A stretch of DNA of 64,000 nt from Solirubrobacterales bacterium (GTDB lineage Bacteria; Actinomycetota; Thermoleophilia; Solirubrobacterales; 70-9), in contig JAICSS010000008.1 in NCBI GenBank assembly GCA_025936755.1, forward strand, positions 36,541-100,540, in the 5' to 3' direction. This document shows, piece after piece, positions 42,915-51,862 of the stretch (its first letter is position 1; every line of letters starts with the position of its first letter). The notes below the pieces were generated by a model. It ran no database searches. It was not told the origin of the DNA and was given only the letters and a program-made list of their open reading frames with translations. The position numbers and the translations under genes were made by a program.

Positions 42915-43436
42915 ATGCCGCTTCTCCTCGTCATCCTCTTCATCGTCGTCCCGATCGCGGAGCTCTACGTGATCATCCAGGTCGGGCAGCTGATCGGGGT
43001 GGTGCCGACGCTGGTCCTGCTGCTGGCCGACGCGGTCCTGGGGTCGCTGCTGCTCAAACACCAGGGCCGCGGCGCCTGGCGGCGCTTCAACGAGGCGCTG
43101 GCGGCGCGCCGGTTCCCCGGCAGGGAGGTGGCCGACGGGGCGCTGATCATCGTCGGCGGCACCCTGCTGCTGACCCCGGGCTTCCTCAGCGACATCGCCG
43201 GGGTCTTCCTGCTGCTGCCGCCGACCCGGGCGATCACCCGGCGGCTGCTGAAGCGGTTCACGATCGGCCGCTTCGCCGTGGTCGGGATGACCCGCGGCGG
43301 GCCGAGCCCGTTCGGGACGCCCCCGCGCGGAGAGGGCCCGCGGCCCAGCCGCGACTACGACTTCGAGGGGACGGCCGAAGAGGTGCCGCCGCAGGCCGAC
43401 GGCGACCCCCGCCTTCCGCGCAGCGACCGGGGCTGA
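42915..43436 (+). CDS. fxsA: FxsA family membrane protein
   Basis: A 173-residue FxsA-type protein with three hydrophobic segments (about 2-22, 26-46, 72-98), including LLLADAVLGSLLLKHQGRGAWRRF and GGTLLLTPGFLSDIAGVFLLLPPTR, which define the family. The C-terminus is a Pro/Gly/Asp-rich cytoplasmic tail. FxsA was named for suppressing exclusion of phage T7 by F plasmid in E. coli; its native role is unknown. TAGGCT (42902-42907) lies 7 bases before ATG. Confidence 0.9.
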   Translation: MPLLLVILFIVVPIAELYVIIQVGQLIGVVPTLVLLLADAVLGSLLLKHQGRGAWRRFNEALAARRFPGREVADGALIIVGGTLLLTPGFLSDIAGVFLLLPPTRAITRRLLKRFTIGRFAVVGMTRGGPSPFGTPPRGEGPRPSRDYDFEGTAEEVPPQADGDPRLPRSDRG

Positions 43437-43437
43437 G

Positions 43438-43965
43438 ATGAGCGGCGGGGAGCGGCAGACCCGGCGCCTCCTCCTCCGCCCGCCGGCCTCAGCCGACCGG
43501 GCCCTCTACCACGCCCACTTCACGAGGCCGGAGGTCGAGCGCTGGCTCCGCCCCTCCCCCCTGCCGCCCTTCAACTCCGGCGCCCTCGACGAGCTGGTCG
43601 AAGGCGACCGCGACCACTGGTCCGACCACGGCTTCGGCCCCTGGATCGCGATCGAGAAGGAGACCGGCGCCTTCGCCGGCCGCGGCGGCCTGCACTGGAC
43701 GACGGTCGAAGAGACCGCGCTGGTCGAGCTCGCCTGGAGCATCGAGCCGGTCCTGCACGGCTACGGCTACGCAACCGAGATGGCCGATGCGGCGATCGCC
43801 CGCGCCCGGGAGCTGCGGATCGAGGAGCTGGTGGCGCTGGTCCTGCCGGCGAACCTCGCCTCGCGGCGGGTCGCCGAGAAGGTCGGCTGCGAACAGGACG
43901 GCGAGGTCGAGCACGCCGGCCTGCCTCATCTGCTGTTCCGCTTGAACCTTTCAAAAGCCCTATGA
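43438..43965 (+). CDS. GNAT-family (RimJ/RimL-type) acetyltransferase
   Basis: A 175-residue GNAT domain of the RimJ/RimL class: TRRLLLRPPASADRALYHAHFTRPEVERWL at the N-terminus, core ALVELAWSIEPVLHGYGYATEMADAAIARARE (acetyl-CoA loop of Q/RxxGxG type, here HGYGYA) and the ENxxS-like LPANLASRRVAEKVG. It acetylates an amino group of an unknown protein or small molecule. It begins one base after the fxsA stop, and the terminator hairpin overlaps its stop codon. Confidence 0.87.
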   Translation: MSGGERQTRRLLLRPPASADRALYHAHFTRPEVERWLRPSPLPPFNSGALDELVEGDRDHWSDHGFGPWIAIEKETGAFAGRGGLHWTTVEETALVELAWSIEPVLHGYGYATEMADAAIARARELRIEELVALVLPANLASRRVAEKVGCEQDGEVEHAGLPHLLFRLNLSKAL

Positions 43966-43977
43966 GCAGGGCTTTTT
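43953..43977 (+). terminator. rho-independent terminator after the GNAT gene
   Basis: An 8-9 bp stem (AAAAGCCCT around 43953-43961 with AGGGCTTTT around 43968-43976), a short loop and a T-run. The TGA stop of the acetyltransferase lies in the loop. This is the most canonical intrinsic terminator of the window and closes the WS/DGAT-fxsA-GNAT series. Confidence 0.85.
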
Positions 43978-44056
43978 TACACGGCCTCCGCCACGGTACC
44001 GCGCGGTCACCGAATCTTCGCGGTGCCGATCAGCGCCCTGGGCGTAACCAGCGTAC

Positions 44057-44413
44057 CTAGAAACCGAGGGCGAACTTGGCGTCCTCGGTCATCATTTCCG
44101 GGCTCCAGGGGGGGTCGAAGACCATCTTGGGGTGCACGGCGGTGACGCCTGGGAGGTCGCCGACGAACTCGCGCATCTGCTCGGAGACCTGGGGGCCGAT
44201 CGGGCAGGCGGGGGTCGTCAGGGTGAAGGTGACGTAGACCTCGGTGCCCTCGATGTCGACGTCGTAGACGAGGCCGAGGGAGACGAAGTCGAGGCCGAGC
44301 TCGGGGTCGATGACCTCCTCGAGGACCTCGAAGACGTCCTCCTCGGTGAGGGTTTCGTCGTGCTGGTCGGTCGCGGGGGCCTGCTGGTCGGCTGCTGCGG
44401 GGTTCTCGGACAT
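44057..44413 (-). CDS. DUF59/MIP18-type metal-sulfur assembly protein (SufT-like)
   Basis: A 118-residue protein: an acidic Gln/Asp-rich N-terminus, then a DUF59 domain (EDVFEVLEEVIDPELGLDFVSLGLVYDVDI ... TLTTPACPIGPQVSEQM) with the conserved Cys in TPACP. SufT-type proteins support iron-sulfur cluster maturation; this copy is outside the two suf operons but 7 kb from sufD. PaaD-like roles are less likely without phenylacetate genes. TACCAT (44420-44425, minus strand) stands 6 bases before the ATG. Confidence 0.88.
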   Translation of the reverse strand: MSENPAAADQQAPATDQHDETLTEEDVFEVLEEVIDPELGLDFVSLGLVYDVDIEGTEVYVTFTLTTPACPIGPQVSEQMREFVGDLPGVTAVHPKMVFDPPWSPEMMTEDAKFALGF

Positions 44414-44433
44414 GGCCCCATGGTAGCCGGGAG

Positions 44434-44967
44434 CTACCGCGGCTCCGGGGGCGGCCCCTCGCCCGCAGGCGCCAGCTCCAGCTGGTACCAGCCGACGTCG
44501 CGCCAGGCGCCCTGCTTCCAGCCGATCTCGCGGTTGACGCCGACCAGCCCGAAGCCGAGGCTCTCGTGCAGGCGGCAGCTCGCCTCGTTCGGCAGGGTGA
44601 TTCCGGCACAGGCCATGCGGAAGCCGCGCTCGCGGAGGCGGTCGAAGAGGGCGCCGTAGAGCGCGCGGCCGACGCCGCCGCCGCGGGCGTCATCGGCGAC
44701 GTAGACGGAGACGCTGGCGCTCCAGCGGTAGGCGGGGCGCTCGTTGAAGGCGGTCGCGTAGGCGTAGCCGGCCACCCGTCCCTCCCGCTCGGCGACGAGC
44801 CAGGCGTGGCTCGTGCCGTAGCGCTCGATCCGGGCCGCCAGCTCGGCCGCTTCCGGCGCCCGTTCCTCGAAGGAGACCGGGCTCTCCTCGACATGCGGCG
44901 CGTAGATCTCCGCGCAGGCGGCGGCGTCGCGCTGGGGGTCGGCGTCGCGGATCGTCAGCTCGGGCAT
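44434..44967 (-). CDS. GNAT acetyltransferase, phosphinothricin-acetyltransferase-like
   Basis: A 177-residue GNAT enzyme of the PAT/MnaT type: IRDADPQRDAAACAEIYAPHVEESPVSFEE at the start, AGYAYATAFNERPAYRWSASVSVYV in the middle, RGGGVGRALYGALFDRLRERG (acetyl-CoA loop) and SLGFGLVGVNREIGWKQGAWRDVGWYQL. Relatives acetylate methionine sulfoximine, phosphinothricin or amino acids; the native substrate here is unknown. It ends 20 bases before the DUF59 gene's start on the same strand. Confidence 0.87.
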   Translation of the reverse strand: MPELTIRDADPQRDAAACAEIYAPHVEESPVSFEERAPEAAELAARIERYGTSHAWLVAEREGRVAGYAYATAFNERPAYRWSASVSVYVADDARGGGVGRALYGALFDRLRERGFRMACAGITLPNEASCRLHESLGFGLVGVNREIGWKQGAWRDVGWYQLELAPAGEGPPPEPR

Positions 44968-45040
44968 GGGGCGGCAGAGGTTATGTGCCTATAACGGTCA
45001 TAAGCTCTGCCGCGGCGGGGCAATCACTAGGCTGCGCGGC

Positions 45041-45436
45041 ATGAGCGGGCAGAGTCGGATCGTGCGGCGGTCGATCGGGATCGTCTTCGACGACGGCGGC
45101 CTGCTGGCGCTCACCTCGCACACCCCTCCCGGCGCCGAGGGACACGGCGAAGAGGAGGTCACCGCGGTCCTCTGCGACCCCGACGGCGCCCCGCTCGCCT
45201 TCGAGGAATCGCTGCTCTCGACCGAGTACGGCGAGGACGGGGTGCAGCGGCGGGCGACGCTGGAGCTGTGGCCCGACGTCGAGGAGATGCGGCCGCTGCG
45301 CGGGGCCGGGACGCTGATCGACTCTGTTTGCGTGAGCCGGCGGGGAGTCGACTCCCAGATCGCCTTCTTCCGCTGGTCGGTCGAGGGGCGCGAGGGCCTC
45401 GGCACCTACGAGGTCGCCCGCGGCGCCGATGACTGA
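45041..45436 (+). CDS. hypothetical protein
   Basis: A 131-residue soluble protein, mostly beta-strand by composition (IVRRSIGIVFDDGGLLALTSH, EVTAVLCDPDG, YGEDGVQRRATLELWPD). I do not recognise it and see no catalytic motif. TAGGCT (45028-45033) sits 7 bases before the ATG, so it starts a leaderless transcript; it overlaps the HAD hydrolase gene by 8 bases and is probably co-translated with it. Confidence 0.6.
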   Translation: MSGQSRIVRRSIGIVFDDGGLLALTSHTPPGAEGHGEEEVTAVLCDPDGAPLAFEESLLSTEYGEDGVQRRATLELWPDVEEMRPLRGAGTLIDSVCVSRRGVDSQIAFFRWSVEGREGLGTYEVARGADD

Positions 45437-46085
45437 GCCCCCGGCCAATGGCTTGCGGGCGGTCGTCTCCGACTTCGGCGGCGTCCTCACCACGCCGCTG
45501 CTCGCCGCCTTCGCCGCCTTCCAGGACGACAGCGGCATCTCTCCCGAAAACCTCGGGCTGGCGATGCGCGAGGGCCTGGCCGAGGGCGAGGAGCTGCCGC
45601 TCTTCCGGCTCGAGCGCGGCGAGATCAGCGAAGACGAATTCGTCGACGGCCTCGAGGCGGCGCTGGAGTCGATCCTCGGCCACCGCCCCCACCTCCACCA
45701 CTTCCGCCAGAAGTTCTTCGGCGCCCTCGATCCGAACGAGGAGATGATCGCGCTGATGCGGGAGCTGAAGACGAGCGGGCTGAAGATGGCGATGCTGACC
45801 AACAACGTGCGCGAGTGGGAGCCGCTCTGGCGCTCGATGCTGCCGGTCGACGAGATCTTCGAGGAGATCGTCGACTCCGCCTTCGTCGGCGCCCGCAAGC
45901 CGGAAAGCCGGATCTACGAGCTGACGCTGGAGCGGGTCGGGATCCCGGCCGAAGCCTGCCTCTTCGTCGACGACCTCGAGGTCAACTGCGAAGCCGCGGA
46001 GAGGGCGGGGATGAAGGCGGTCCACTTCCGCGAGAACGCGCAGGCCATCCCCGAGATCCGCGCCGCGCTCGGGCAGCCCGGCTAG
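45429..46085 (+). CDS. HAD-superfamily hydrolase
   Basis: A 218-residue HAD hydrolase of the epoxide-hydrolase/phosphatase-like subgroup. Motif I reads SDFGGVLTT, with the nucleophile Asp in place but Gly-Gly after the Phe, as usual in this subgroup. Motif II lies in KMAMLTNN, motif III Lys in [13 protein letters not shown], and motif IV is [19 protein letters not shown]. It may dephosphorylate a small metabolite. It overlaps the upstream hypothetical gene and ends convergently on zwf (4-base overlap). Confidence 0.87.
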   Translation: MTEPPANGLRAVVSDFGGVLTTPLLAAFAAFQDDSGISPENLGLAMREGLAEGEELPLFRLERGEISEDEFVDGLEAALESILGHRPHLHHFRQKFFGALDPNEEMIALMRELKTSGLKMAMLTNNVREWEPLWRSMLPVDEIFEEIVDSAFVGARKPESRIYELTLERVGIPAEACLFVDDLEVNCEAAERAGMKAVHFRENAQAIPEIRAALGQPG

Positions 46086-47551
46086 GCGCGCTCGCGCTCG
46101 ACCGCGGCCCCGTTGCCGCTGCCCGCCGGCGCTTCGCGCCAGCGCCGGGCGAACGGCAGGCGCCAGCTGTGCGGCGCGATCAGGGCGCCGATCTCGGCCG
46201 GCCCCCACGACCCCTGCGGGTACGGTTTCACCGGCGGCGGGTCCTGCAGCATCGGTTCGGAGACTTCCCAGAGCCGCTCGATCCCGACCGCGGTGGTGAA
46301 GAGGGTGCGGTCGCCGATCATCGCGTCGCGGATCAGCCGCTCGTAGGCCTCGACGGTCTCGTCGCGGTGCCCGGTTTCCTCCAGCGAGAACTGCATGCTC
46401 GCCTTGTCGAGCACCATCCCCATCCCCGGCCGCTTGCCGTAGAAGGAGAGCGAGACGCGGGAGGACTCGTCGAGGTCGAAGGTGAGGTGGTCGGGCCCGT
46501 AGCGGCCGACGCGCGAGTGCTCGGGGAACATCGCGTGCGGCGGCTCGCGGAAGGCGATCGAGATGATCCGCGAGCTTTCGCCCATCCGCTTGCCGGTGCG
46601 CAGGTAGAAGGGGACGCCGCTCCAGCGCCAGTTGTCGAGTTCGGCCTCGAGGGCGACGAAGGTCTCGGTCCGCGAATCGGGGTCGACGCCCTCTTCCTCC
46701 CGGTAGCCCTCGTACTGGCCGCGCACCACCCGCGCGGGATCGAGCGGCTGCAGGCTGCGGAAGACCTTGTTCTTCTCGTCGGTGATCGGCCCCGGCGCCA
46801 GCGCCGTCGGCGGCTCCATCGCGACGAAGGCGAGGATCTGGAACAGGTGGGTGACGACCATGTCGCGGAAGGCGCCCGTCTTCTCGTAGAAGGCGGCGCG
46901 CGAGCCGACCCCGAGGGTCTCGGGCACGTCGATCTGGATGTGGTCGATGTGGCTGCGGTTCCAGATCGGCTCGAAGAGGCCGTTGGCGAAGCGCAGCGCG
47001 AGGATGTTCTGCGCCGCCTCTTTGCCGAGGAAGTGGTCGATGCGAAAGACCTGGTCCTCGTCGAGGACTTCGTGGACCATCTCGTTCAGCTCGCGGGCGC
47101 TGGCGAGGTCGGTCCCGAACGGCTTCTCCATGATCACCCGCGAGCGCTCCGAGAGCCCGCACGCCTTCAGCATCTGGATCACGTCGGGCGCGGCGGCCGG
47201 CGGCACGCTCAGGTAGTGGAGCAGCCGCATCTCCTGCCCGAGTTCCCCTTCTGCCTTGTCGACCGCCTCCTTCAGCGCCTCCGGCGCCTGCGCATGGGGG
47301 ACGTAGGAGAGCCGCTGCGAGAACTCGTGCCACTCCTCGCCGCCGAAGGCGTGCCTGGCGAACTCGCGACAGGCCTCTTCGGCGATCCCCCGGAAGCGAC
47401 CGTCGCTGATCTCCTCCATCGAGACCCCGATCACCCGGAACTCCGGCATCAGCCCCGCCTGGAACAGCCGCAGCAACCCCGGCAGCAGCTTCCGCCGCGC
47501 CAGGTCGCCGGTGGCGCCGAAAATCACTATCGCTTGCGGCGGGACCTCCAC
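46082..47551 (-). CDS. zwf: glucose-6-phosphate 1-dehydrogenase
   Basis: A 489-residue enzyme opening the pentose phosphate pathway and making NADPH. NADP-binding [12 protein letters not shown] is at 11-22, EKPFG (Lys143) follows, and the active-site segment is [13 protein letters not shown] with Asp172 and His173. The C-terminal beta-sheet domain is complete. It stands alone without pgl, gnd, tal or opcA next to it in this window. The start is GTG 47551. Confidence 0.95.
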   Translation of the reverse strand: MEVPPQAIVIFGATGDLARRKLLPGLLRLFQAGLMPEFRVIGVSMEEISDGRFRGIAEEACREFARHAFGGEEWHEFSQRLSYVPHAQAPEALKEAVDKAEGELGQEMRLLHYLSVPPAAAPDVIQMLKACGLSERSRVIMEKPFGTDLASARELNEMVHEVLDEDQVFRIDHFLGKEAAQNILALRFANGLFEPIWNRSHIDHIQIDVPETLGVGSRAAFYEKTGAFRDMVVTHLFQILAFVAMEPPTALAPGPITDEKNKVFRSLQPLDPARVVRGQYEGYREEEGVDPDSRTETFVALEAELDNWRWSGVPFYLRTGKRMGESSRIISIAFREPPHAMFPEHSRVGRYGPDHLTFDLDESSRVSLSFYGKRPGMGMVLDKASMQFSLEETGHRDETVEAYERLIRDAMIGDRTLFTTAVGIERLWEVSEPMLQDPPPVKPYPQGSWGPAEIGALIAPHSWRLPFARRWREAPAGSGNGAAVERERA

Positions 47552-47560
47552 GAAACGAGA

Positions 47561-47941
47561 TTAACCAGCCGGACGGCTCCTCAATCCTTCCGTCTCCGGC
47601 GAGGACAGTTCTTCGACTTCGACCCATCTGCTCCTGCGACCGCGATTGACGTCGCGATGTGCGGCGAAACAGAGGCAGGCGGCCAAGAGCAGGCCGGCGG
47701 CTGCGATTGCAAGCTCGACGGGGCGAACAGCAACCTTCCCGGCGACGGTAAGCGCCCCGAGGCCAGCCGCGAAGGCAAAGCTGAAAAAGGTGATCCCGAG
47801 TGTTTGCCAGACAGTCGAAGGTTCGGGCCGCTCGCGTTCCCGGATCTGCCGAGCTGGGCTCCTTGCGGCGCTCGTCCCCGAGGTGTCGCGGGGTTGACGT
47901 CTGGGGCCTCGCACAGCTACTCTAGAGACGTTACTGGACAT
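47561..47941 (-). CDS. two-helix membrane protein under operator-flanked promoter
   Basis: A 126-residue protein with a basic, Arg/Pro/Ser-rich N-terminus (about 1-42) and two membrane helices (about 46-66 and 72-92; LGITFFSFAFAAGLGALTV and PVELAIAAAGLLLAACLCFAA), ending in a charged tail. I do not recognise it. Its ATG lies inside a CTGGACA-TTC-TGTCTAG palindrome, and a strong promoter with a second palindrome lies upstream. It ends 10 bases before zwf, so it could drive zwf transcription as well. Base composition is lower in GC than its neighbours. Confidence 0.6.
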   Translation of the reverse strand: MSSNVSRVAVRGPRRQPRDTSGTSAARSPARQIRERERPEPSTVWQTLGITFFSFAFAAGLGALTVAGKVAVRPVELAIAAAGLLLAACLCFAAHRDVNRGRRSRWVEVEELSSPETEGLRSRPAG

Positions 47942-47950
47942 TCTGTCTAG
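47934..47950. promoter_or_regulatory. operator-like palindrome, start-codon site
   Basis: CTGGACA-TTC-TGTCTAG, one mismatch from a perfect 7+3+7 palindrome, overlapping the ATG (47939-47941, minus strand) of the two-helix membrane protein gene. Nearly the same sequence recurs at 48043-48059. Confidence 0.6.
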
Positions 47951-47988
47951 TTTCCCCGAACCCTCGCTCCACTTTGGCCAAAGCAGGC

Positions 47989-48017
47989 ATGCTAAGAAGC
48001 CAAAAGGCTCATGTCAA
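47989..48017 (-). promoter_or_regulatory. strong sigma-70-type promoter
   Basis: On the minus strand TTGACA (48012-48017), a 17-base spacer and TAGCAT (47989-47994). It is the only consensus -35 box with correct spacing I found in the right half of the window, and it lies between two operator-like palindromes. Confidence 0.65.
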
Positions 48018-48042
48018 GAGCGCGTTGCTCGGAAGATAGTTA

Positions 48043-48059
48043 CTAGACAAACTGTCTAG
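48043..48059. promoter_or_regulatory. operator-like palindrome, upstream site
   Basis: CTAGACA-AAC-TGTCTAG, a perfect 7+3+7 palindrome, lying 25 bases upstream of the -35 box. Such repeats are typical of TetR-family operators (inference). No regulator gene is adjacent. Confidence 0.65.
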
Positions 48060-48213
48060 ATCTGAGACGTGGCGGCAGAGGCGAGGGCTGAGGGCCTTTT
48101 TTCGCAACCGGGCGCGTTCCCGGGAACGTACAGAAGCGGACTTGCGCTTACAAGGCGCGGCGGTTCAAGACGCCAGCGAGGGGTGGCCGCCCGCCGGCCA
48201 CGGCTACGTGGAG

Positions 48214-48669
48214 TCAGTTGTCGCTGCCGGCGCGGTCCCACACGTACAGCTCGAGCGCCTCGGCGGCGAGCTCCATCAGGCGGGGTGGGCCGAGGAGCCC
48301 GAGGACCAGCTCGAGGGCGTCCTCCTCGGTGACGCCCGAGTCGACGGCCTCCTCGCCGCGGAAGCCGGCGGCGAGCTTGAGGGCCTCGCGGCGGTTCTCG
48401 CCGAGGGAGCTGAAGGCGGCCATGAGGAAGTCGCGGTTGGGGACTGGCTGGCCGGCCTCGAGGGAGCCGTGCCAGGCGGCGAGCATCGAGAGGTCGTGCT
48501 CGTCGAGCTCTGAGATCGCCTTCGCGTAGTGGACTTCGAGCTCGGACTCGGGGATCTCGTCCACCCAGGCGCGCACCGCCTCCCCGAGGAGCTGGCGGCG
48601 AGCCTCACGGCCGACGGAGTCGGCAATGGCCCGGATGGCGTCGGCTGGGTCTACGAAGCAGAGGGACAT
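48214..48669 (-). CDS. hypothetical helical protein
   Basis: A 151-residue acidic, mainly helical soluble protein (EARRQLLGEAVRAWVDEIPESELEVHYAKAISEL; RREALKLAAGFRGEEAVDSGVTEEDALELVLGLLGPPRLMELAAEAL). No motif, Cys pair or membrane segment is recognised. It is divergent from the AddB-like gene, with 121 bases between starts that hold a perfect 9-bp hairpin. Confidence 0.6.
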   Translation of the reverse strand: MSLCFVDPADAIRAIADSVGREARRQLLGEAVRAWVDEIPESELEVHYAKAISELDEHDLSMLAAWHGSLEAGQPVPNRDFLMAAFSSLGENRREALKLAAGFRGEEAVDSGVTEEDALELVLGLLGPPRLMELAAEALELYVWDRAGSDN

Positions 48670-48731
48670 CGGCTGCCGAGAAAGGTAGAGGCGGCCGACG
48701 ACGCCAAAAGATGCCCGCTATCCCCCCATTT

Positions 48732-48756
48732 TGCGGGGTCGCGGAGAGACCCCGCA
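48732..48756. repeat. perfect inverted repeat in the addB upstream region
   Basis: TGCGGGGTC (48732-48740), 7-base loop, GACCCCGCA (48748-48756). It lies 22 bases upstream of the TAGGCT -10 box (48778-48783) of the AddB-like gene, over the expected -35 region, so it may be an operator; no T-run follows. Confidence 0.4.
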
Positions 48757-48790
48757 GGCCGACGCCGGACCCGTCCCTAGGCTCGGGTGC

Positions 48791-51700
48791 GTGCCCCTGA
48801 AACTGATCTACGGACCCCCCAACTCGGGCAAGCGCGGCGAGATCCTGCGCAGCTTCCGAGCCGCGCTCGACCGCGATCCGGTCCTCGTCCTCCCCACCGC
48901 CGACGACGTCTTCGACTTCGAGCGGGAGCTGTGTGGCGACGGGGCCCTCCTGGGCGGCGCGGCGATGACCTTCGGGGCGCTCTTTCGCACTGTCGCCACC
49001 GCCGCCGGGGCGCCGCCGGGAGCCGAGCTCTCCCCCGCCCAGCGCCTGCGCGCGATCGCCGTCGCCACCGAGGCGAGCCGCCAGCGCCTGCGGCCGCTGC
49101 GCCGCTCCGCCGGCCGGCCCCGCTTCGCCGCCGCCCTCGAGCGGCTCTTCGACGAGCTGCAGGCGGCCGGGGTCGAGCCGGAGGAGGTCGAGGCCGGCGC
49201 GGCCACCCTCGAGGGCTCCGCCTACCTCGGCGACCTCGCCGCCCTCTACGGCAGCTACGAGCAGGTGCGGCAGCGGACCGTGCGCACCGACGCCCACGGC
49301 ATCGCCCGCGAGGCGATCGCCCAGCTGCGCCGCGACGGCGCCGTCTGGTCGGGGCGGCCGGTCCTCCTCTACGGGTTCGACGACCTGACCGAGAACCAGC
49401 TCGACCTGGTCGCGACCCTGGCGGAGCGGGCCGAGGTGACCGTGGCGCTCCCTTATGAAGAGGGGCACCCGGCGCTGGCGGCGCGCGGCCGGTTCCTCGG
49501 GCGCCTCCGGGAGCGGATCGGCGCCGGCGAGGAGATCGCGCTCGAGCCCAACCCGGGCAATACGGCCAGCCCGCTGCTCTTCCACCTGACGCTCTCCTTC
49601 GGGCAGAAGCGACCGGCGCGGGCCGAAGCCGACGGCAGCCTGACGCTGCTGCGCTCGGCCGGGACCCGGGCCGAGGCGGAGGCGATCGCCGCCCACGTCT
49701 CCCGCCTCGTGCGGGACGGAGCGCCCCACGACCAGATCGCGGTCGCCCTTCGGGACCCCTCGCGCCGCGGCCCGGAGATCGCCGCCGCCCTGGAGGCGAA
49801 CAACCTCGCCACCGCCCTGGAGGCCGAGGTGCCAGTGGCGCGGACCGGCGTCGGCGGCGCTCTCCTCGCCCTGCTGGAATGCGAGTTCGGCGACCGCCGC
49901 GCCGCCGACCTCCTCCGCTACCTGCGCGGGCCGTCGGGCTTCTCGCACCGCCGCGTCGACTGGTTCGAGCGCCGGATCCGCCGCCGCCGCGTCCGCGACG
50001 CCGAGACGGCGCTGCTGCTCTGGCAGGGCGAGGAGGGCGAGCCGCCGCGGGACCTGCTGCGCCTGCGCGAGGCGGCCGAGCGTTCGCCGGCGGCGCTGGC
50101 GGCGGAGGTCGGGGCGCTGGCGGCGACGATGGCGGCGCGGCCGCTGCGCGACGAGGAGGACGGGCCGCGCCTGCCGCGCGGCGACGGCCTCGAGCTGCGC
50201 GCCGCGGGGGCGATCGCCGCGGCCCTGACCGATCTCGCCGAGCTCGGCGACCTGGCGCCGCGGCCGGCGGAGCTGGCCGGGACGATCGCGGAGCTCGACT
50301 TCCGCGCCTGGTCGGGACCGGTCGAGGGACGGGTCCGCATCGCCAGCCCCTACCGCCTCCGCGCCGCCCGCTTCGACCACGTCCTCGTCGGTTCCCTGCA
50401 GGACGGCGAGTTCCCCCGCCGCGACCGCGGCGCCGACCCCTTCCTCTCCGACTCGCAGCGGGAAACGCTCGGGCTCGACCCCCGCCGCGACAGCGAGGCC
50501 GAGGAGCGCTACCTCTTTCACGCCTGCCTGGCCCTCCCCCGCCGCAGCCTCGTCCTCTCCTACCGCGACAGCGACGAGGACGGCGCCGCGACGGCGCGCT
50601 CGCCGCTGCTCGACGACGTGCGGGCGCTGCTGGCGCCGGCACCGGAGAAGGGCGGTCCCGACCTGGCCGAGGAGGAGATCACCGTCACCCGAGAGCTCGC
50701 GCAGGTGGTGGCGCCGCTGGCCGAGGCGTCCTCGGAGGACGAGCTGGCGCGGGCGCTCGCCGCCCACGGCCCGGCCGCCGACCTGGCGGCGCTGCTGCGC
50801 GAAGCCGAGGCCGGGGGCGAGACGGCGGCGCGCGTGGTCGCGCGGGTGAGCGCGGCGCGGCGGGCCGAGGCAGCCTCCCGCGCTCCCGGCCCGCTGAGTA
50901 ACCCGGCGGCGCTGGAGTCGCTGGCGGCGGTCGCCGCCTACGGCGGCACCACCCTGGAGGAGTTCGACCTCTGCTCCTACCGCTGGTTCGCCGGCCACGA
51001 GCTCGACCCGCAGCTGCTCGACCCCGTCCCCGACCCGCTCGTCCAGGGCGGGCTGATGCACGAGGCGCTCGACCGCCTCTACCGCGAGCGGCCGGGGGGC
51101 GACCCGCTGCCGCGGCCCGGCAGCCTCGACGCCTGGAGCGAGCGCGGGCGAGAGCTGGTGGAGGGGGTCGTCGCCGAGCGGGAGTTGGGGACGCACCCGG
51201 CGGAGCGGGCGATGGCGCGGCGGGTCGAGCGGCTGCTGGAGCGCTTCCTCGCCGAAGAGGCCGAGCGCGAGACCGGCGGCTTCGAGCCCTGGCTGCTGGA
51301 GGCGCGCTTCGGCGAGCACCCCGACGCCGAGCGGCCGGTCCTCGACCTCGGCGGCTGGGGCCTGCACGGCGCCGTCGACCGCGTCGACCGCGCCGGCGAC
51401 GGCCGCGCCCTCGTCGTCGACTACAAGCTCGCCGGCCAGGTGACCCCGCGCGAGAAGTTCGAGGAGCGGGCGAAGCTGCAGCTGCCGCTCTACCTGCTGG
51501 CGGTCGCCGAGCACTGGGGCGCGCAGCCGGTCGGGGCCCTCTACCACCCGCTGCGCGGGACCTCCGCCCGGCGCCCCCGCGGCGTCGTCTCCAGCGAGGC
51601 CGCCGAGGACCTCGGCGGCTACAACCTCTACCCCGGCGACGTCGTCGACCCGGAGGGGCTGGGGGAGCTGCTGGAGGGCTCGCGCCGGCGGGCCGGCGCG

Positions 51701-51862
51701 ATCGTCGCCCGCATGCGCAGCGGCGAGATCCGCCGCGACCCCGGCCCGCGACCAGGCTTGCGGGGCCACGACGTCTGCCCCCCCTATTGCACGTTCGCCT
51801 CGATCTGCCGCCGCGACCGCTCGCCCCGCTACGAGGAAGACGACGAAGGGGACCAGCGGTGA
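48791..51862 (+). CDS. AddB-like helicase-nuclease subunit (PD-(D/E)XK, Fe-S)
   Basis: A 1023-residue partner of the AddA-like protein. The N-terminal helicase-like half starts LKLIYGPPNSGKRGEILRSF, a Walker A with Arg instead of Ser/Thr after the Lys, so ATPase activity is doubtful, as in other AddB-type subunits. The C-terminal PD-(D/E)XK nuclease is at about 760-1010 (FDLCSYRWFAGHEL, GLMHEALDRL, VVDYKLAG), with four likely Fe-S cysteines: one in DLCSYRW and three in CPPYCTFASIC. With AddA it resects double-strand breaks for recombination. Start GTG 48791 lies 7 bases after TAGGCT (leaderless). It overlaps addA by 4 bases. Confidence 0.85.
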   Translation: MPLKLIYGPPNSGKRGEILRSFRAALDRDPVLVLPTADDVFDFERELCGDGALLGGAAMTFGALFRTVATAAGAPPGAELSPAQRLRAIAVATEASRQRLRPLRRSAGRPRFAAALERLFDELQAAGVEPEEVEAGAATLEGSAYLGDLAALYGSYEQVRQRTVRTDAHGIAREAIAQLRRDGAVWSGRPVLLYGFDDLTENQLDLVATLAERAEVTVALPYEEGHPALAARGRFLGRLRERIGAGEEIALEPNPGNTASPLLFHLTLSFGQKRPARAEADGSLTLLRSAGTRAEAEAIAAHVSRLVRDGAPHDQIAVALRDPSRRGPEIAAALEANNLATALEAEVPVARTGVGGALLALLECEFGDRRAADLLRYLRGPSGFSHRRVDWFERRIRRRRVRDAETALLLWQGEEGEPPRDLLRLREAAERSPAALAAEVGALAATMAARPLRDEEDGPRLPRGDGLELRAAGAIAAALTDLAELGDLAPRPAELAGTIAELDFRAWSGPVEGRVRIASPYRLRAARFDHVLVGSLQDGEFPRRDRGADPFLSDSQRETLGLDPRRDSEAEERYLFHACLALPRRSLVLSYRDSDEDGAATARSPLLDDVRALLAPAPEKGGPDLAEEEITVTRELAQVVAPLAEASSEDELARALAAHGPAADLAALLREAEAGGETAARVVARVSAARRAEAASRAPGPLSNPAALESLAAVAAYGGTTLEEFDLCSYRWFAGHELDPQLLDPVPDPLVQGGLMHEALDRLYRERPGGDPLPRPGSLDAWSERGRELVEGVVAERELGTHPAERAMARRVERLLERFLAEEAERETGGFEPWLLEARFGEHPDAERPVLDLGGWGLHGAVDRVDRAGDGRALVVDYKLAGQVTPREKFEERAKLQLPLYLLAVAEHWGAQPVGALYHPLRGTSARRPRGVVSSEAAEDLGGYNLYPGDVVDPEGLGELLEGSRRRAGAIVARMRSGEIRRDPGPRPGLRGHDVCPPYCTFASICRRDRSPRYEEDDEGDQR

